Below, piece after piece: positions 1-7,842 of a stretch of DNA of 10,000 nucleotides. Position 1 is the first letter of the stretch, and the number at the start of each line of letters is the position of its first letter. The notes below the pieces were generated by a model, which was not told the origin of the DNA, did no database searches, and was given only the letters and a program-made list of their open reading frames with translations. Source of the stretch: Chrysomallon squamiferum (taxonomy: Eukaryota > Mollusca > Gastropoda > Neomphalida > Peltospiridae); NCBI GenBank assembly GCA_012295275.1, contig CM022677.1, forward strand, positions 28,125,548 through 28,135,547, written 5' to 3'. The position numbers and the translations under genes are program-made.

Positions 1-57
1 TTACTTTGCCCACATTCAGAAGATGAGTACAAATGGCTGACAGCAGTCCTGCAGTAA
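1..57 (+). CDS. Possible end of a coding exon, truncated by window edge
   Basis: Frame 1 is open from the first base and reads LLCPHSEDEYKWLTAVLQ before a TAA at 55-57. The other two plus frames stop by base 40. The acidic-then-Trp pattern EDEYKWLTAVL resembles the C-terminal helix of a pleckstrin homology (PH) domain, where a Trp is conserved, but 18 residues cannot prove this. The exon could end at the stop, or at base 53 before a GTAAAT donor (phase 2). An acceptor-like TTTGCCCACATTCAG ends at 19, so the exon could also begin at 20, entering in phase 1. Its exit phase does not fit the exon at 1298, so the two need not belong to one transcript without another exon between them. Chance is a real alternative. 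Confidence 0.2.
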   Translation, partial: LLCPHSEDEYKWLTAVLQ

Positions 58-829
58 ATACAAAAAGTGAGTTGATTGGTCGAGACGTGTATTGTTGGAA
101 AGGGTCAGCCAGATGGATTTAGCAGCAGGGGGACAATGGATTAATGATCCACTTCAATCAGTGAGATGAGACCCATGTGAGTAGACTAGTTAGTGAGACT
201 GAAAGTGAGATCAGAAGTTTAGGAGAAAACTGAAAGTCTAATCAATGTATGAGTTCTATACTGGACATCTCAAACATTATTCATAGGCAGCATGTAAAAG
301 ATTAAAGGTTTTCATTGATATTCATGAATTTGACACATTTAAATAATAAACAAATCTCTGAAATGACATACACATAGCAATAACAAAAAAATCATAAATA
401 TTTTATATCAGATATAATTATGTTGTGTCTTGTTTATCCTAAAACTGGTTTATCAAATAATGTGCACTTTCCTAAGTAAGTGAAGAGCTCTGAAAGATAA
501 TTCTAAACATAGCCCACAGAGCTTTTCGATGCATTATTCAAAGCTTAGCTAGTATTTTATTTTTTTTATTTTAATAACAACAAAAATAAAAAATACATAT
601 GTATATTAAATATAAATTGCAGAAGCATTATACCTTCAAGAATTTTGTTTTTGTTACATAATTTTAAACCTAATTTGAAAATGTGCTGTAATAGTAAAGA
701 CAGAATAACATGGAAATTACTCTCTATATGTTTCCTAGGGTATAACAAGAAGACTGTTCTAACTAGGTGAACTATCAAACAGAAATGTAAGTGAGAAAGA
801 GACTTCTGTCAACACCCAGGTGTGTTTTA

Positions 830-862
<33 letters not shown>

Positions 863-1297
863 CCAGTGTTTCTAAACACAAATATCAACTCTTTGTTGAG
901 ACTAGTGGCTACTGGATATTTATAACTTACTGGAAGAAACTGGTATTTTTTAAATTACTAGAATAACTAGATATTGTAAATGGAACAAATGTATTAACAT
1001 TTTTAAATATTATTTCTGATTAAACTGCCTTACTTATAATAATAATAAAAATAACACACTTTTGTAATTATGAAAAAAAAAAGTACTCAGAGAAGTTAGA
1101 AAATTAAAGACAGAAATAACAATTGCCTTAGTTATAATAAGATAATAAAAGAAAATAATAATAATAATGCTATATACCAACAAAAGTTTTAAATAAGATC
1201 ATCTTTTTTAATTAGTGTTTTAGAAAATGAGAAAAATAAAATAAGGTAAACAAAGGTAAGACAATTTCTCAACTGAATAATCGTTTTTTCATTTCAG
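58..1297. other. Non-coding stretch, intron or intergenic
   Basis: Bases 58-300 are more complex than the rest. They contain a 32-codon open frame (71-166) with no recognisable product and strong but unpaired donor-like GTGAGT strings at 67 and 177. From about 300 onward the sequence is AT-rich, with stops in all frames, a CA microsatellite at 831-860 and short ATA-triplet runs near 1037-1050 and 1152-1167. Donor-like GTAAGT strings at 475 and 787 have no open frame upstream. I see no gene here. Confidence 0.6.
831..860. repeat. (CA)15 microsatellite
   Basis: This is an uninterrupted CA dinucleotide run of 30 bases, preceded by TGTGTTTTAT and followed by GGCCAG. It is a probable length-polymorphic locus. 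Confidence 0.97.
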
Positions 1298-1390
1298 AAA
1301 AAGAAAAGTCAGTTCACTCAGAGATAAATACAGTGTCTCAGCAGGCTAATCTTTCTATTTCAGATCTGGAAATGTTATCTACAATTTCAG
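1298..1390 (+). CDS. Predicted internal exon, 93 nt, phase 1-1, product unknown
   Basis: A consensus acceptor (CGTTTTTTCATTTCAG, AG at 1296-1297) and a consensus donor (TTTCAG followed by GTGAGT at 1391) bracket 93 nt. Only one frame is open throughout: two bases complete a codon, then KEKSVHSEINTVSQQANLSI and SDLEMLSTIS follow, and one base is left over. The exon therefore enters and leaves in phase 1 and could be skipped without a frameshift. The peptide is hydrophilic and Ser/Glu/Gln-rich, with a short amphipathic SDLEMLSTIS segment, no cysteines and no recognised domain. The single leftover G fits the two leading bases of the next candidate exon at 2793. What is seen is both splice signals and one open frame; that it is expressed is inference. 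I could not identify the gene. Confidence 0.5.
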
Positions 1391-1596
1391 GTGAGTTCTT
1401 AACTGCTGACCCAGATACTGGAGGCATTCACAGATTGATAAAACAGCTCACGTGGAGAAAGTGAAGTCTTGTTAACATGCTTACACTGTCAGGAATGAAT
1501 AGAACTATGTCTATTCTGTGTTGTTTGATAAAGTTATACAGTTTATAAAGTTAAGTAAAATTAGGTTTTATTCAAGTAAATGTGTGTGTTGTTTCT

Positions 1597-2150
1597 TTGA
1601 CATGAAATCAGTTACAAAGAAAAATAACAAAAGAGAGAGAGAGACAGAGAATTGACAAGAAAAGTTAAGAGAAAAATAACAAAAGAGAGAGAGAGACAGA
1701 GAATTGACAAGAAAACAGTTACAAAGAAAAATAACGAAACATAGAGAGATAGAGAATTGACATGAAAACAGTTATAAAGAAAAATAACGAAACATAGAGA
1801 GATAGAGAATTGACAAGAAAACAGTTACAAAGAAAAATAACAAAAAACAGAGAGAGATAGAGAATTGACATGAAATCAGTTATAAAGAAAAATAACAAAA
1901 CAGAGAGAGATAGAGAATTGACAAAAAAACAGTTACAGAGAAAAATAACAAAAGAGAGAGAGACAGAGAATTGACAAGAAAACAGTTATAGAGAAAAATA
2001 ACAAAACAAAAATTGACAAGAAAACAGTTATAGAGAAAAATAACAAAACAGAGAGAGATAGAGAGAGAATTGACAAGAAAACAGTTATAGAGAAAAATAA
2101 CAAAACAGAGAGAGATAGAGAATTGACAAGAAAACAGTTATAGAGAAAAA
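1597..2150. repeat. 53-nt minisatellite, about 10 copies
   Basis: The anchor ATTGACA recurs at 1651, 1703, 1756, 1809, 1864, 1917, 1970, 2012, 2069 and 2122, with a partial first unit at 1597. Spacing is 52-55 bases except for one short unit (42) and one long unit (57). Each unit runs roughly ATTGACAAGAAAACAGTTA, then a purine-rich AGAAAAATAACAAAACAG, then a GAGAGATAGAGA run. The short unit has lost most of the GAGA part. The plus strand is almost pure purine with few C and T, so strand asymmetry is extreme. Confidence 0.95.
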
Positions 2151-2357
2151 ATGAGAATTCTAAGCAGAGAAGATCACAGTGTAAACCCAGTTGTAGCTGG
2201 ATGGAAAATGTTTGCCAAAAATAACAAGCTATTTAGTTCTCATGGCTAATAGCAAGTGACAAACATTATCTTTTTTTACATCTTTCTTTTTCATGTTCTT
2301 GTTTGGAAAACCAGCTTTGCAGAAAGTAATTTGTGTGTATCTGTGTTGTGTAATCCA

Positions 2358-2419
2358 TACTACTACTGTACCAACATTTCTACTGTTTCTGAAACTACAA
2401 CTGCTATATAATTCTGTTA
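2358..2419. repeat. Left flank of 31-nt array, similar to 4287-4350
   Basis: The sequence holds TACTACTACTG and CATTTCTACTGTTTCTGAAA followed by CTACAACTGCTATATA. Bases 4286-4340, at the right end of the 38-nt array, read CATTTTCTACTGCTTCTACT then ACTACAACAGCTACATA. By eye about four in five bases align with small gaps. This suggests that the two minisatellite loci share an ancestral flanking sequence. Confidence 0.5.
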
Positions 2420-2615
2420 TTTCTAAAAACTAGTATTTATAAAAACCATTATTTCTATACACTGTTTTTCTAAAAACCAATATTTCTACATACTGTATTT
2501 CTAAAAACCATTATTTCTACACACTGTTTTTCTAAAAACCAATATTTCTACATACTGTATTTCTAAAAACCAATATTTCTACATACTGTATTTCTAAAAC
2601 CAGTACTTGTACATA
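2420..2615. repeat. 31-nt minisatellite, about 6 copies
   Basis: The string TTCTAAAAACC (or TTATAAAAACC) starts at 2437, 2468, 2499, 2530, 2561 and 2592, exactly 31 bases apart each time. An earlier half-spaced copy lies at 2421. Each unit is itself two related halves of 15-16 bases, one TTTCTAAAAACCAATA-like and one TTTCTACATACTGTA-like. Two unit types alternate: one has CCATTATTTCTA with CACACTGTTT, the other CCAATATTTCTA with CATACTGTAT. Confidence 0.93.
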
Positions 2616-2792
2616 ATTTTTGTGGTCACACCGACTTGACTGCAACTATAACACAAGTCTCACAGATACATAGGTTATTATGGAAGATGAAAACTAAAAT
2701 TAAAAACAGTTTTCTTTTCATCAATTGCTTTTGTTTCAGAGATCTTTTCTTCTAACTTTTATTTTTTATTCCTTTCCTTTTTTTTCTTTCAG

Positions 2793-2869
2793 TTTTTATT
2801 TTAATTTTCACACTGACGGATGTGACTGTCGAATCCCCTGTGTCAGCCGCAATTAACCAGTCTGACTAA
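2793..2869 (+). CDS. Predicted terminal coding exon with stop, product unknown
   Basis: Following the strong acceptor at 2791-2792, two leading bases join the single G left by the exon at 1298-1390 to make a Val codon. The frame then reads FILIFTLTDVTVESPVSAAI then NQSD and ends in TAA at 2867-2869. Phase agreement with the upstream exon and the high-quality acceptor support this. The sequence after the T-rich start is complex and contains three CpG sites in otherwise CpG-poor DNA. The short hydrophobic start (VFILIF) is too short for a membrane helix and may simply reflect T-rich DNA. The opposite strand is also open here (see findings), so strand is not certain. No domain or family was recognised. 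Confidence 0.4.
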
Positions 2870-3195
2870 CAGTCCAAACAAAGAGCCACAATGAGCAAAC
2901 ATCCTCTACAGCCTGAGGTGAAATCATGGATTTATTAACACAAAATCTCACAAAGATGTTGATCTGTAGTTCTACTTAGTAAACCATTCTGAAAGCTGAA
3001 GATGTATCTTGCTAAGAAATTCAAAATTGTTTTCTGCTCTATCAAATATTACTACTTTTACAGAATTATTACAACATTTGCAGCTTAAATTCATAAAAAT
3101 TTAAAAAAAAAGAAAAGACAAATAAAAACCTTGTCCTTGCTAGCCTGGCAGAAAGAGCAATTAATGATTTGAAATAAAGAAAACATCCAGGCTGA
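2870..3195 (+). other. Candidate 3' untranslated region
   Basis: This moderately complex, stop-rich sequence follows the TAA of the candidate last exon. It has no ORF of note. AATAAA hexamers at 3121-3126 and 3173-3178 would suit a transcript end near 3190-3200. Such hexamers are frequent by chance in DNA this AT-rich, so the end point is tentative. Confidence 0.35.
3173..3178 (+). terminator. Candidate polyadenylation signal AATAAA
   Basis: A canonical AATAAA lies 304 bases after the candidate stop codon. A CA dinucleotide suitable for cleavage follows within 15 bases and a weakly GT-rich stretch (CCAGTTGTAAC) after that. A second hexamer at 3121-3126 is an alternative. The assignment depends on the plus-strand gene model. 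Confidence 0.3.
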
Positions 3196-3478
3196 ACTGT
3201 CAGCTAGAATCCAGTTGTAACTAAGGAATTCTCAGAACTGCTAAACTAGTTTGCTATCAGAACAAAGCTTGGTCTTTAAATTGCTAAATAAGACTTGATC
3301 ACGGTACACTTAACACAGAGAATGTGTTTTTACTTCTATTATACTACAGCAATAACAATATGCCAGTATGTTTTCAATCGAGTGTTATTATCTGCATCTA
3401 CCATATCCATATTGAAAATAAAATATATTAACTGACAAAGAGATGGTTTTTGAAAGCCGAATCTCTGATATATTATGT
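3196..3478. other. Non-coding, between candidate gene end and 38-nt array
   Basis: This is mixed-complexity AT-rich DNA with stops in all frames. No repeat, splice pair or ORF of note was seen. Confidence 0.5.
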
Positions 3479-4300
3479 TCATGATTTTATCCATTTACAA
3501 TACTGTTACATTTTCTCACAGTGATTTCATCCATTTACAATACTGTTACATTTTCTCACAGTGATTTCATCCATTTACAATACTGTTACATTTTCTCAGT
3601 GATTTCATCCATTTACAATACTGTTACATTTTCTCACAGTGATTTCATCCATTTACAATACTGTTACATTTTCTCACAGTGATTTCATCCATTTACAATA
3701 CTGTTACATTTTCTCAGTGATTTCATCCATTTACAATACTGTTACAGCATTTTCTCACAGTGATTTCATCCATTTACAATACTGTTACATTTTCTCAGTG
3801 ATTTCATCCATTTACAATACTGTTACATTTTCTCAGTGACTTCATCCATTTACAATACTGTTACATTTTCTCAGTGATTTCATCCATTTACAATACTGTT
3901 ACATTTTCTCAGTGATTTCATCCATTTACAATACTGTTACATTTTCTCAGTGATTTCATCCATTTACAATACTGTTACAGCATTTTCTCGGTGATTTCAT
4001 CCATTTACAATACTGTTACATTTTCTCGGTGATTTCATCCATTTACAATACTGTTACATTTTCTCGGTGATTTCATCCATTTACAATACTGTTACATTTT
4101 CTCAGTGATTTCATCCATTTACAATACTGTCACATTTTCTCAGTGATTTCATCCATTTACAATACTGTCACATTTTCTCAGTGATTTCATCCATTTACAA
4201 TACTGTTACATTTTCTCAGTGATTTCATCCATTTACAATACTGTTACATTTTCTCAGTGATTTCATCCATTTACAATACTGTTACAGCATTTTCTACTGC
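3479..4300. repeat. 38-nt minisatellite, 21 copies
   Basis: The CC of CATCCATTTACAATACTG recurs at 3491, 3531, 3571, 3609, 3649, 3689, 3727, 3770, 3808, 3846, 3884, 3922, 3960, 4001, 4039, 4077, 4115, 4153, 4191, 4229 and 4267. The base period is 38. A CA insertion (CTCACAGTG versus CTCAGTG) gives 40, and a GCA insertion (GTTACAGCATTTT) gives 41 or, with CA, 43. The first six intervals run 40, 40, 38, 40, 40, 38. Neighbouring copies share point variants: CTCGGTG in three consecutive copies and CTGTCACATT in two. Copies are otherwise nearly identical, implying recent expansion or homogenisation. Confidence 0.98.
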
Positions 4301-5050
4301 TTCTACTACTACAACAGCTACATAGTTCTTACTGTCACTACAACACAAATCTAGTTTCTCCATGTAGTTTTTATTGTAACAGCTTTCTGCAACTACAAAA
4401 TGCTAGGTTATCAATATTATATTGGTATATATTATCTTTTTCTAACTTAGTTTTTTTGTTTTAAATCTCTTAACGAAGGGATTAATAACATAAAACAAGT
4501 TTTCTAAATCATTTGTAATAACTGATACAAAAAACAATCAAATTATGTGAATTATTTTTATCACATCTTGAGTCAGACAAAATATATTTTTATCTTTAGA
4601 TTTTCTAGTGTAAATACGTTCATAATCACAAAAATATTACCAAATACAATATCTTTAAATCAGAAAAAGAAATTTCTAAACCGTTCTCTGGATTCCTGTT
4701 ACTTTTTAGTGAATTTGTTAATAATCAAGTTAAAAAGCTTTTATGAATATGGACTCAAGCTAAAAGCTTCCATGAATCATTACATTTGGGAACTGTTGGT
4801 ATTTTTCCTTTTCCTTTTTAATTAAATTTTATTTCAGTTTCTTAAAACAAATATCTATTCTGATTTGAAAAGAGGAAATATTTATTTTCTATTTGTTTTT
4901 AATAATAAAATAATATATATATAAATAAAATGGTTTTAAAACAAAAGATATTAATTTTGAATAATTTACATTAAGTGGTTAAGTGTTGTAAAAGATGACA
5001 AGTAATTTTTTATGTTGTGATTTGGTGCTAATGAAACTCTAGAGTTGTTC
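4301..5050. other. AT-rich non-coding stretch
   Basis: The first 100 bases continue the TACTACTAC/ACAACA-like flank of the array. The rest is A+T-rich, with a short TA run near 4913-4924 and a small direct repeat of AAAAGCTT followed by ATGAAT (4733 and 4762). A 92-codon plus frame at 4547-4825 is composed of Phe, Leu, Ile, Lys and Asn from AT-rich codons and matches nothing known to me. I do not call it a gene. Confidence 0.6.
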
Positions 5051-5164
5051 TGTGTTTGTGATGTCTGTGTGTATGTGTGTATGTGTATGTATGTGTGTGT
5101 GTAGTTGTGAGTGGGTATGTGTCTGTGTAGGTGTGAGAGTGTGTGTATGTGTGTGTATCTGTGT
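5051..5164. repeat. Compound TG/TATG microsatellite
   Basis: An imperfect run of GT dinucleotides is interspersed with TATG and GAGTG interruptions over about 114 bases. Translated it gives Cys/Val strings of no biological meaning. Confidence 0.93.
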
Positions 5165-5252
5165 TACATTGAAAGCTGTCTGTCCAGTGTTACAATTAAG
5201 AGCACTACAGGCACACCAAGGTCAGAGGCAGTGAAGTTGAATGATTGTTTTG

Positions 5253-5340
5253 TCCAGCATTAGCAACAAGAGAGACAAAAACACAACACATTTCTTATCC
5301 AGCATTAGCAACAAGAGACAAAACACATTTCTTATCCAGC
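5253..5340. repeat. Two-copy direct repeat, 45 and 37 nt, plus partial third
   Basis: TCCAGCATTAGCAACAAGAG begins copies at 5253 and 5298, and each copy ends in ACACATTTCTTA. The second copy lacks about eight bases (GA and ACAACA-type indels). A third truncated start, TCCAGC, occupies 5335-5340, immediately before the splice-donor complement at 5341-5344. Confidence 0.9.
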
Positions 5341-5344
5341 TTAC

Positions 5345-5392
5345 CTTGCTCTATGTTTATTAATGTTCCACTGTTATCATAGTTTATTTCTT
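5345..5392 (-). CDS. Possible 48-nt minus-strand exon, phase 1-1
   Basis: On the minus strand an AG (AAAAGCTTTAG) precedes 48 bases that end CAAG before GTAAGC, a near-consensus donor. One frame is open: two bases, then EINYDNSGTLINIEQ, then one base. The phase is 1 in and 1 out, which matches the phase-1 donor of the first exon at 8629. Joined, the boundary codon would be GAA (Glu). Against it, the acceptor has a weak pyrimidine tract, the exon is short, and a 48-base open frame is easy to get by chance. No family was recognised. Confidence 0.25.
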
Positions 5393-5540
5393 CTAAAGCT
5401 TTTCCCATTAAAACAAGTCATTAAACAAAATTATTTATTGATTTTGCTGCTTTCATTAATTTTATTAAAACAAAATGATACAAGTTTGGAAAAGCTGCAT
5501 TTTAAACAAAGAACATAGTCTTTTATTGTTATCACTTTTA

Positions 5541-5584
<44 letters not shown>
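5541..5584. repeat. (ATT)n microsatellite, 44 nt
   Basis: This is a perfect run of the ATT triplet within AT-rich DNA. Similar runs occur at 7822-7842 and 9150-9200. Confidence 0.97.
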
Positions 5585-5585
<1 letters not shown>

Positions 5586-5864
5586 AAACAACTTAATTTG
5601 GCCAAATCATTTTATTTTTCAATCAATTTTTTAAACATAAATAGAAGATAATTATTAGTTTTGTTTGTATTTTGAAAGAATCACTGAGATGCGAGATAGT
5701 AGCTAAAACTGTTTATTCACAGTGAAATAACAAACCAGTCTTCTTTGTCAAACTCTACACGTAGTCTTAATTTTACTAAATAAAAAATAATTAAAGTGAT
5801 TATATAAATAGCATAAAAGTTGAACATGTTAAATAGTATATCTTATAGGTTATTACTGATTGAA

Positions 5865-5888
5865 GTGTGTGTGTGTGGAGAGAGAGAG
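5865..5888. repeat. (GT)n(GA)n compound microsatellite
   Basis: A GT run of about 13 bases passes directly into a GA run of about 11 bases. Confidence 0.9.
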
Positions 5889-6848
5889 CAAAATAACTCC
5901 GAATTAGTTTCTGATCTTTGTCAATACGTAAATATCTAGTTTAATGAACTTATTACTATTTAGCAATATATATATAATCATACTGTCTGAAAAAAGGTAG
6001 AGAATTAAAATATAAAAGATACTTTAAAAGAAACAAAATTAACTATTTGCTGATTTAGGCTATTATATGCAGTTTGTGTTAAACAAAATTATGATGGAGA
6101 AATAGAAGGATAAATGAGAGAGAAGGCATAAAATTGACAAAGAGGCAACAAGAGTGACAGAAACCAACAAAAGAAAAATGTGAAGAAAAAAAGAACAAGA
6201 ACCAAATGACACAGAGGAAAAAAAGAAATGATTAATTATATAAAAGTGAGAGAGAATATTGCTAAAAATGCTGTAATGAGAAGGATTCAGACAGAAGTAA
6301 ATAAACATCAGAAGATGACACATTTCTTATCTGAAGAAATAATGACAACAATGCAAAACACCATCTCAAGAAACATTTCCTTTACTTATCACCAAGCCAC
6401 AACAAAACCAGACAACAGTTCATTAGAAAACTTACTTTTTTATTTTTATATATTTTTTCCATTACCAAACCATTTACTGAGCTACCAGAAATACAGAATT
6501 TCTGTTTTTAAATAGCTTCTTTGAATTAGGTGTTGTGTATTTTAGTTTCTGTACACAAGAAGATATTTGTTTCCTGTTTATATTTATTATCAAGTCAAAA
6601 ATACACATTTTAAGTAATGATTAAGCCTATATCCAAAAGTTCAGACAATACCTGGTCCCAGACTTGCTTACATGGTTTTGTGTCACCAGTTTGTGTTTAG
6701 ATACTCAGAGAAAATAATAACAGAGAATCAGTAATGTATTATAACACAACATACATAAAAATTAATACAAATAAAATATTAAAAGATTCAATATAATCAT
6801 AAAATAAAATGTATGTATAATGTGTGTGTGTGAAAGTTTGATAGACAT

Positions 6849-6894
6849 ACAATTAATTGACAATAGTATGAACAATTAATTAACAATAGTATGA
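6849..6894. repeat. 23-nt tandem duplication
   Basis: ACAATTAATTGACAATAGTA plus TGA at 6849-6871 is repeated at 6872-6894 with a single G-to-A difference. This is a recent head-to-tail duplication. Confidence 0.92.
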
Positions 6895-7110
6895 ATCTGT
6901 GTGTAAAGAAATGGCCACATTTAAATGTTATTTAAACTTTATCCTACTTGTGATAACCAATAATAGGTCAAACAAAAAAAAGTAATAATTTTGAAACAAA
7001 GAAATTTTATTAATTTGCTTATTTGTGTAAACACACATTATAATGCTAACAAGGGTGCTATGAAAATTACAGAGACCTATATTTTAAAAGTAATAATAGT
7101 GTAAAACAAT

Positions 7111-7280
7111 GACCAGGTAACACGTAACTGTAATAATACTGATTTACACTAACAGGTAATATTATAAAAGAAATAAACTATAACAAATAACAACAGTGTT
7201 AACCATGACCAGGTAATATGCAACAACATGGAGTAAAGTGTAACTGATTAAAAGAACAAAAGACAGGTAACACTATTTTA
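7111..7280. repeat. Degenerate repeats centred on CAGGTAA
   Basis: CAGGTAA occurs at 7114, 7153, 7210 and 7264. The first and third share GACCAGGTAA, followed by a CAC/TATG and AAC context. The second and fourth share ACAGGTAA, then A-C/T-A and TTTTAAA-like endings. This suggests an old duplication of a roughly 100-base pair of units. Spacing is irregular (39, 57, 54), so it is weakly supported. Confidence 0.4.
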
Positions 7281-7629
7281 AAACAGACTGGTTCTCTGTA
7301 TAAATAAAAATACTGGCTTCCAGTAACACACATACAAACAAACAACCAGAACTTTCTATAAAACATGTAAGTTATAATGATAACATTATCCATTAAATTG
7401 TTTAACTTGAATCAGATAACTAATAAAGAGCCTGAGAGTAATATCTAAGTCTAAATAAAAACTTCATTTATACAAACAGTGTGTACTAATAAACAAAAAG
7501 TGTTAATCTGAATAAGATATCCTTGCTGCTCAGAAGTTTCAGTTTCCAAATCTTTTCAGGTGTCGTAATTCTGAATCTAGGATCCACAACCAGTATATAA
7601 CTATTGTAACACAGTGACTGATGTTATAC

Positions 7630-7685
7630 TGTAACATGTTACATAATGTTACTACCTGATGACAAGATTAAATTAGGTTTAATCT
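7630..7685. repeat. Palindrome and hairpin cluster
   Basis: TGTAACATGTTACA (7630-7643) is a perfect 14-base palindrome. Twenty-one bases after it, AGATTAAA (7665-7672) and TTTAATCT (7678-7685) form an 8-base inverted repeat around a 5-base loop. GTAAC/GTTAC is repeated through the surrounding 150 bases. Confidence 0.6.
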
Positions 7686-7821
7686 GACAGATGAGAGCAG
7701 ATTTCACTAAGATCAGACTATGTAACAGTAATTATGTATTATCTGGGTGACTCAGATTAAGTGTGACTCCTTGACATAAGTATTCTCATCATGAAATCAC
7801 ATTTACTGGGATTATGATCAT

Positions 7822-7842
7822 AATTATTATTATTATTATTTT
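7822..7842. repeat. Short (ATT)n run
   Basis: This is a perfect ATT run of about 20 bases. Confidence 0.9.

Larger units (their letters stand above)
1391..2792 (+). other. Candidate intron between the two plus-strand exons
   Basis: The segment begins GTGAGT and ends in a long pyrimidine tract plus CAG. A good branch-point string, TTCTAAC, lies near 2750, about 40 bases before the AG, and the intervening bases are almost all T or C. A second acceptor-like site (TTGCTTTTGTTTCAG, AG at 2738-2739) lies 53 bases earlier. Using it would translate the pyrimidine tract into a Phe-rich tail ending at a stop, so the 2792 site is preferred. The segment contains the 53-nt and 31-nt minisatellites and otherwise AT-rich DNA with no convincing ORF. 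Confidence 0.45.

Noticed and set aside
71-166. 32-codon open frame as a reverse-transcriptase fragment
   Set aside because: No catalytic or structural motif of a retroelement was visible; length and composition are within chance.
566-778. 70-codon minus-strand ORF with hydrophobic stretches
   Set aside because: The hydrophobicity arises from T-rich DNA, and no supporting signals were seen.
3639-3839. 66-codon plus-strand ORF
   Set aside because: It is a translation of the 38-nt minisatellite. It survives only because the 38-, 40- and 43-base copies rotate the frame, and the peptide is itself repetitive.
1597-4300. CRISPR-like array appearance of the tandem repeats
   Set aside because: Units are directly adjacent with no unique spacers, and the context is eukaryotic, so these are minisatellites.
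4547-4825. 92-codon plus-strand ORF
   Set aside because: Its composition (Phe, Leu, Ile, Asn, Lys) is what AT-rich DNA gives by chance. No promoter, splice or domain evidence was seen.
5052-5234. Cys/Val-rich 60-codon ORF
   Set aside because: It is a translation of the TG microsatellite, not a cysteine-rich peptide or toxin gene.
6434-6486. Possible minus-strand exon before a GTAAGT donor
   Set aside because: The acceptor is poor, the peptide is Lys/Asn-rich from AT-rich DNA, and its phase does not fit the first exon.
6228-6515. 95-codon plus-strand ORF, with an 86-codon minus ORF overlapping it
   Set aside because: Neither has a recognisable motif, splice context or codon bias away from the AT-rich background. 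The overlapping minus frame is equally long because the purine-rich tract lacks stops on both strands.
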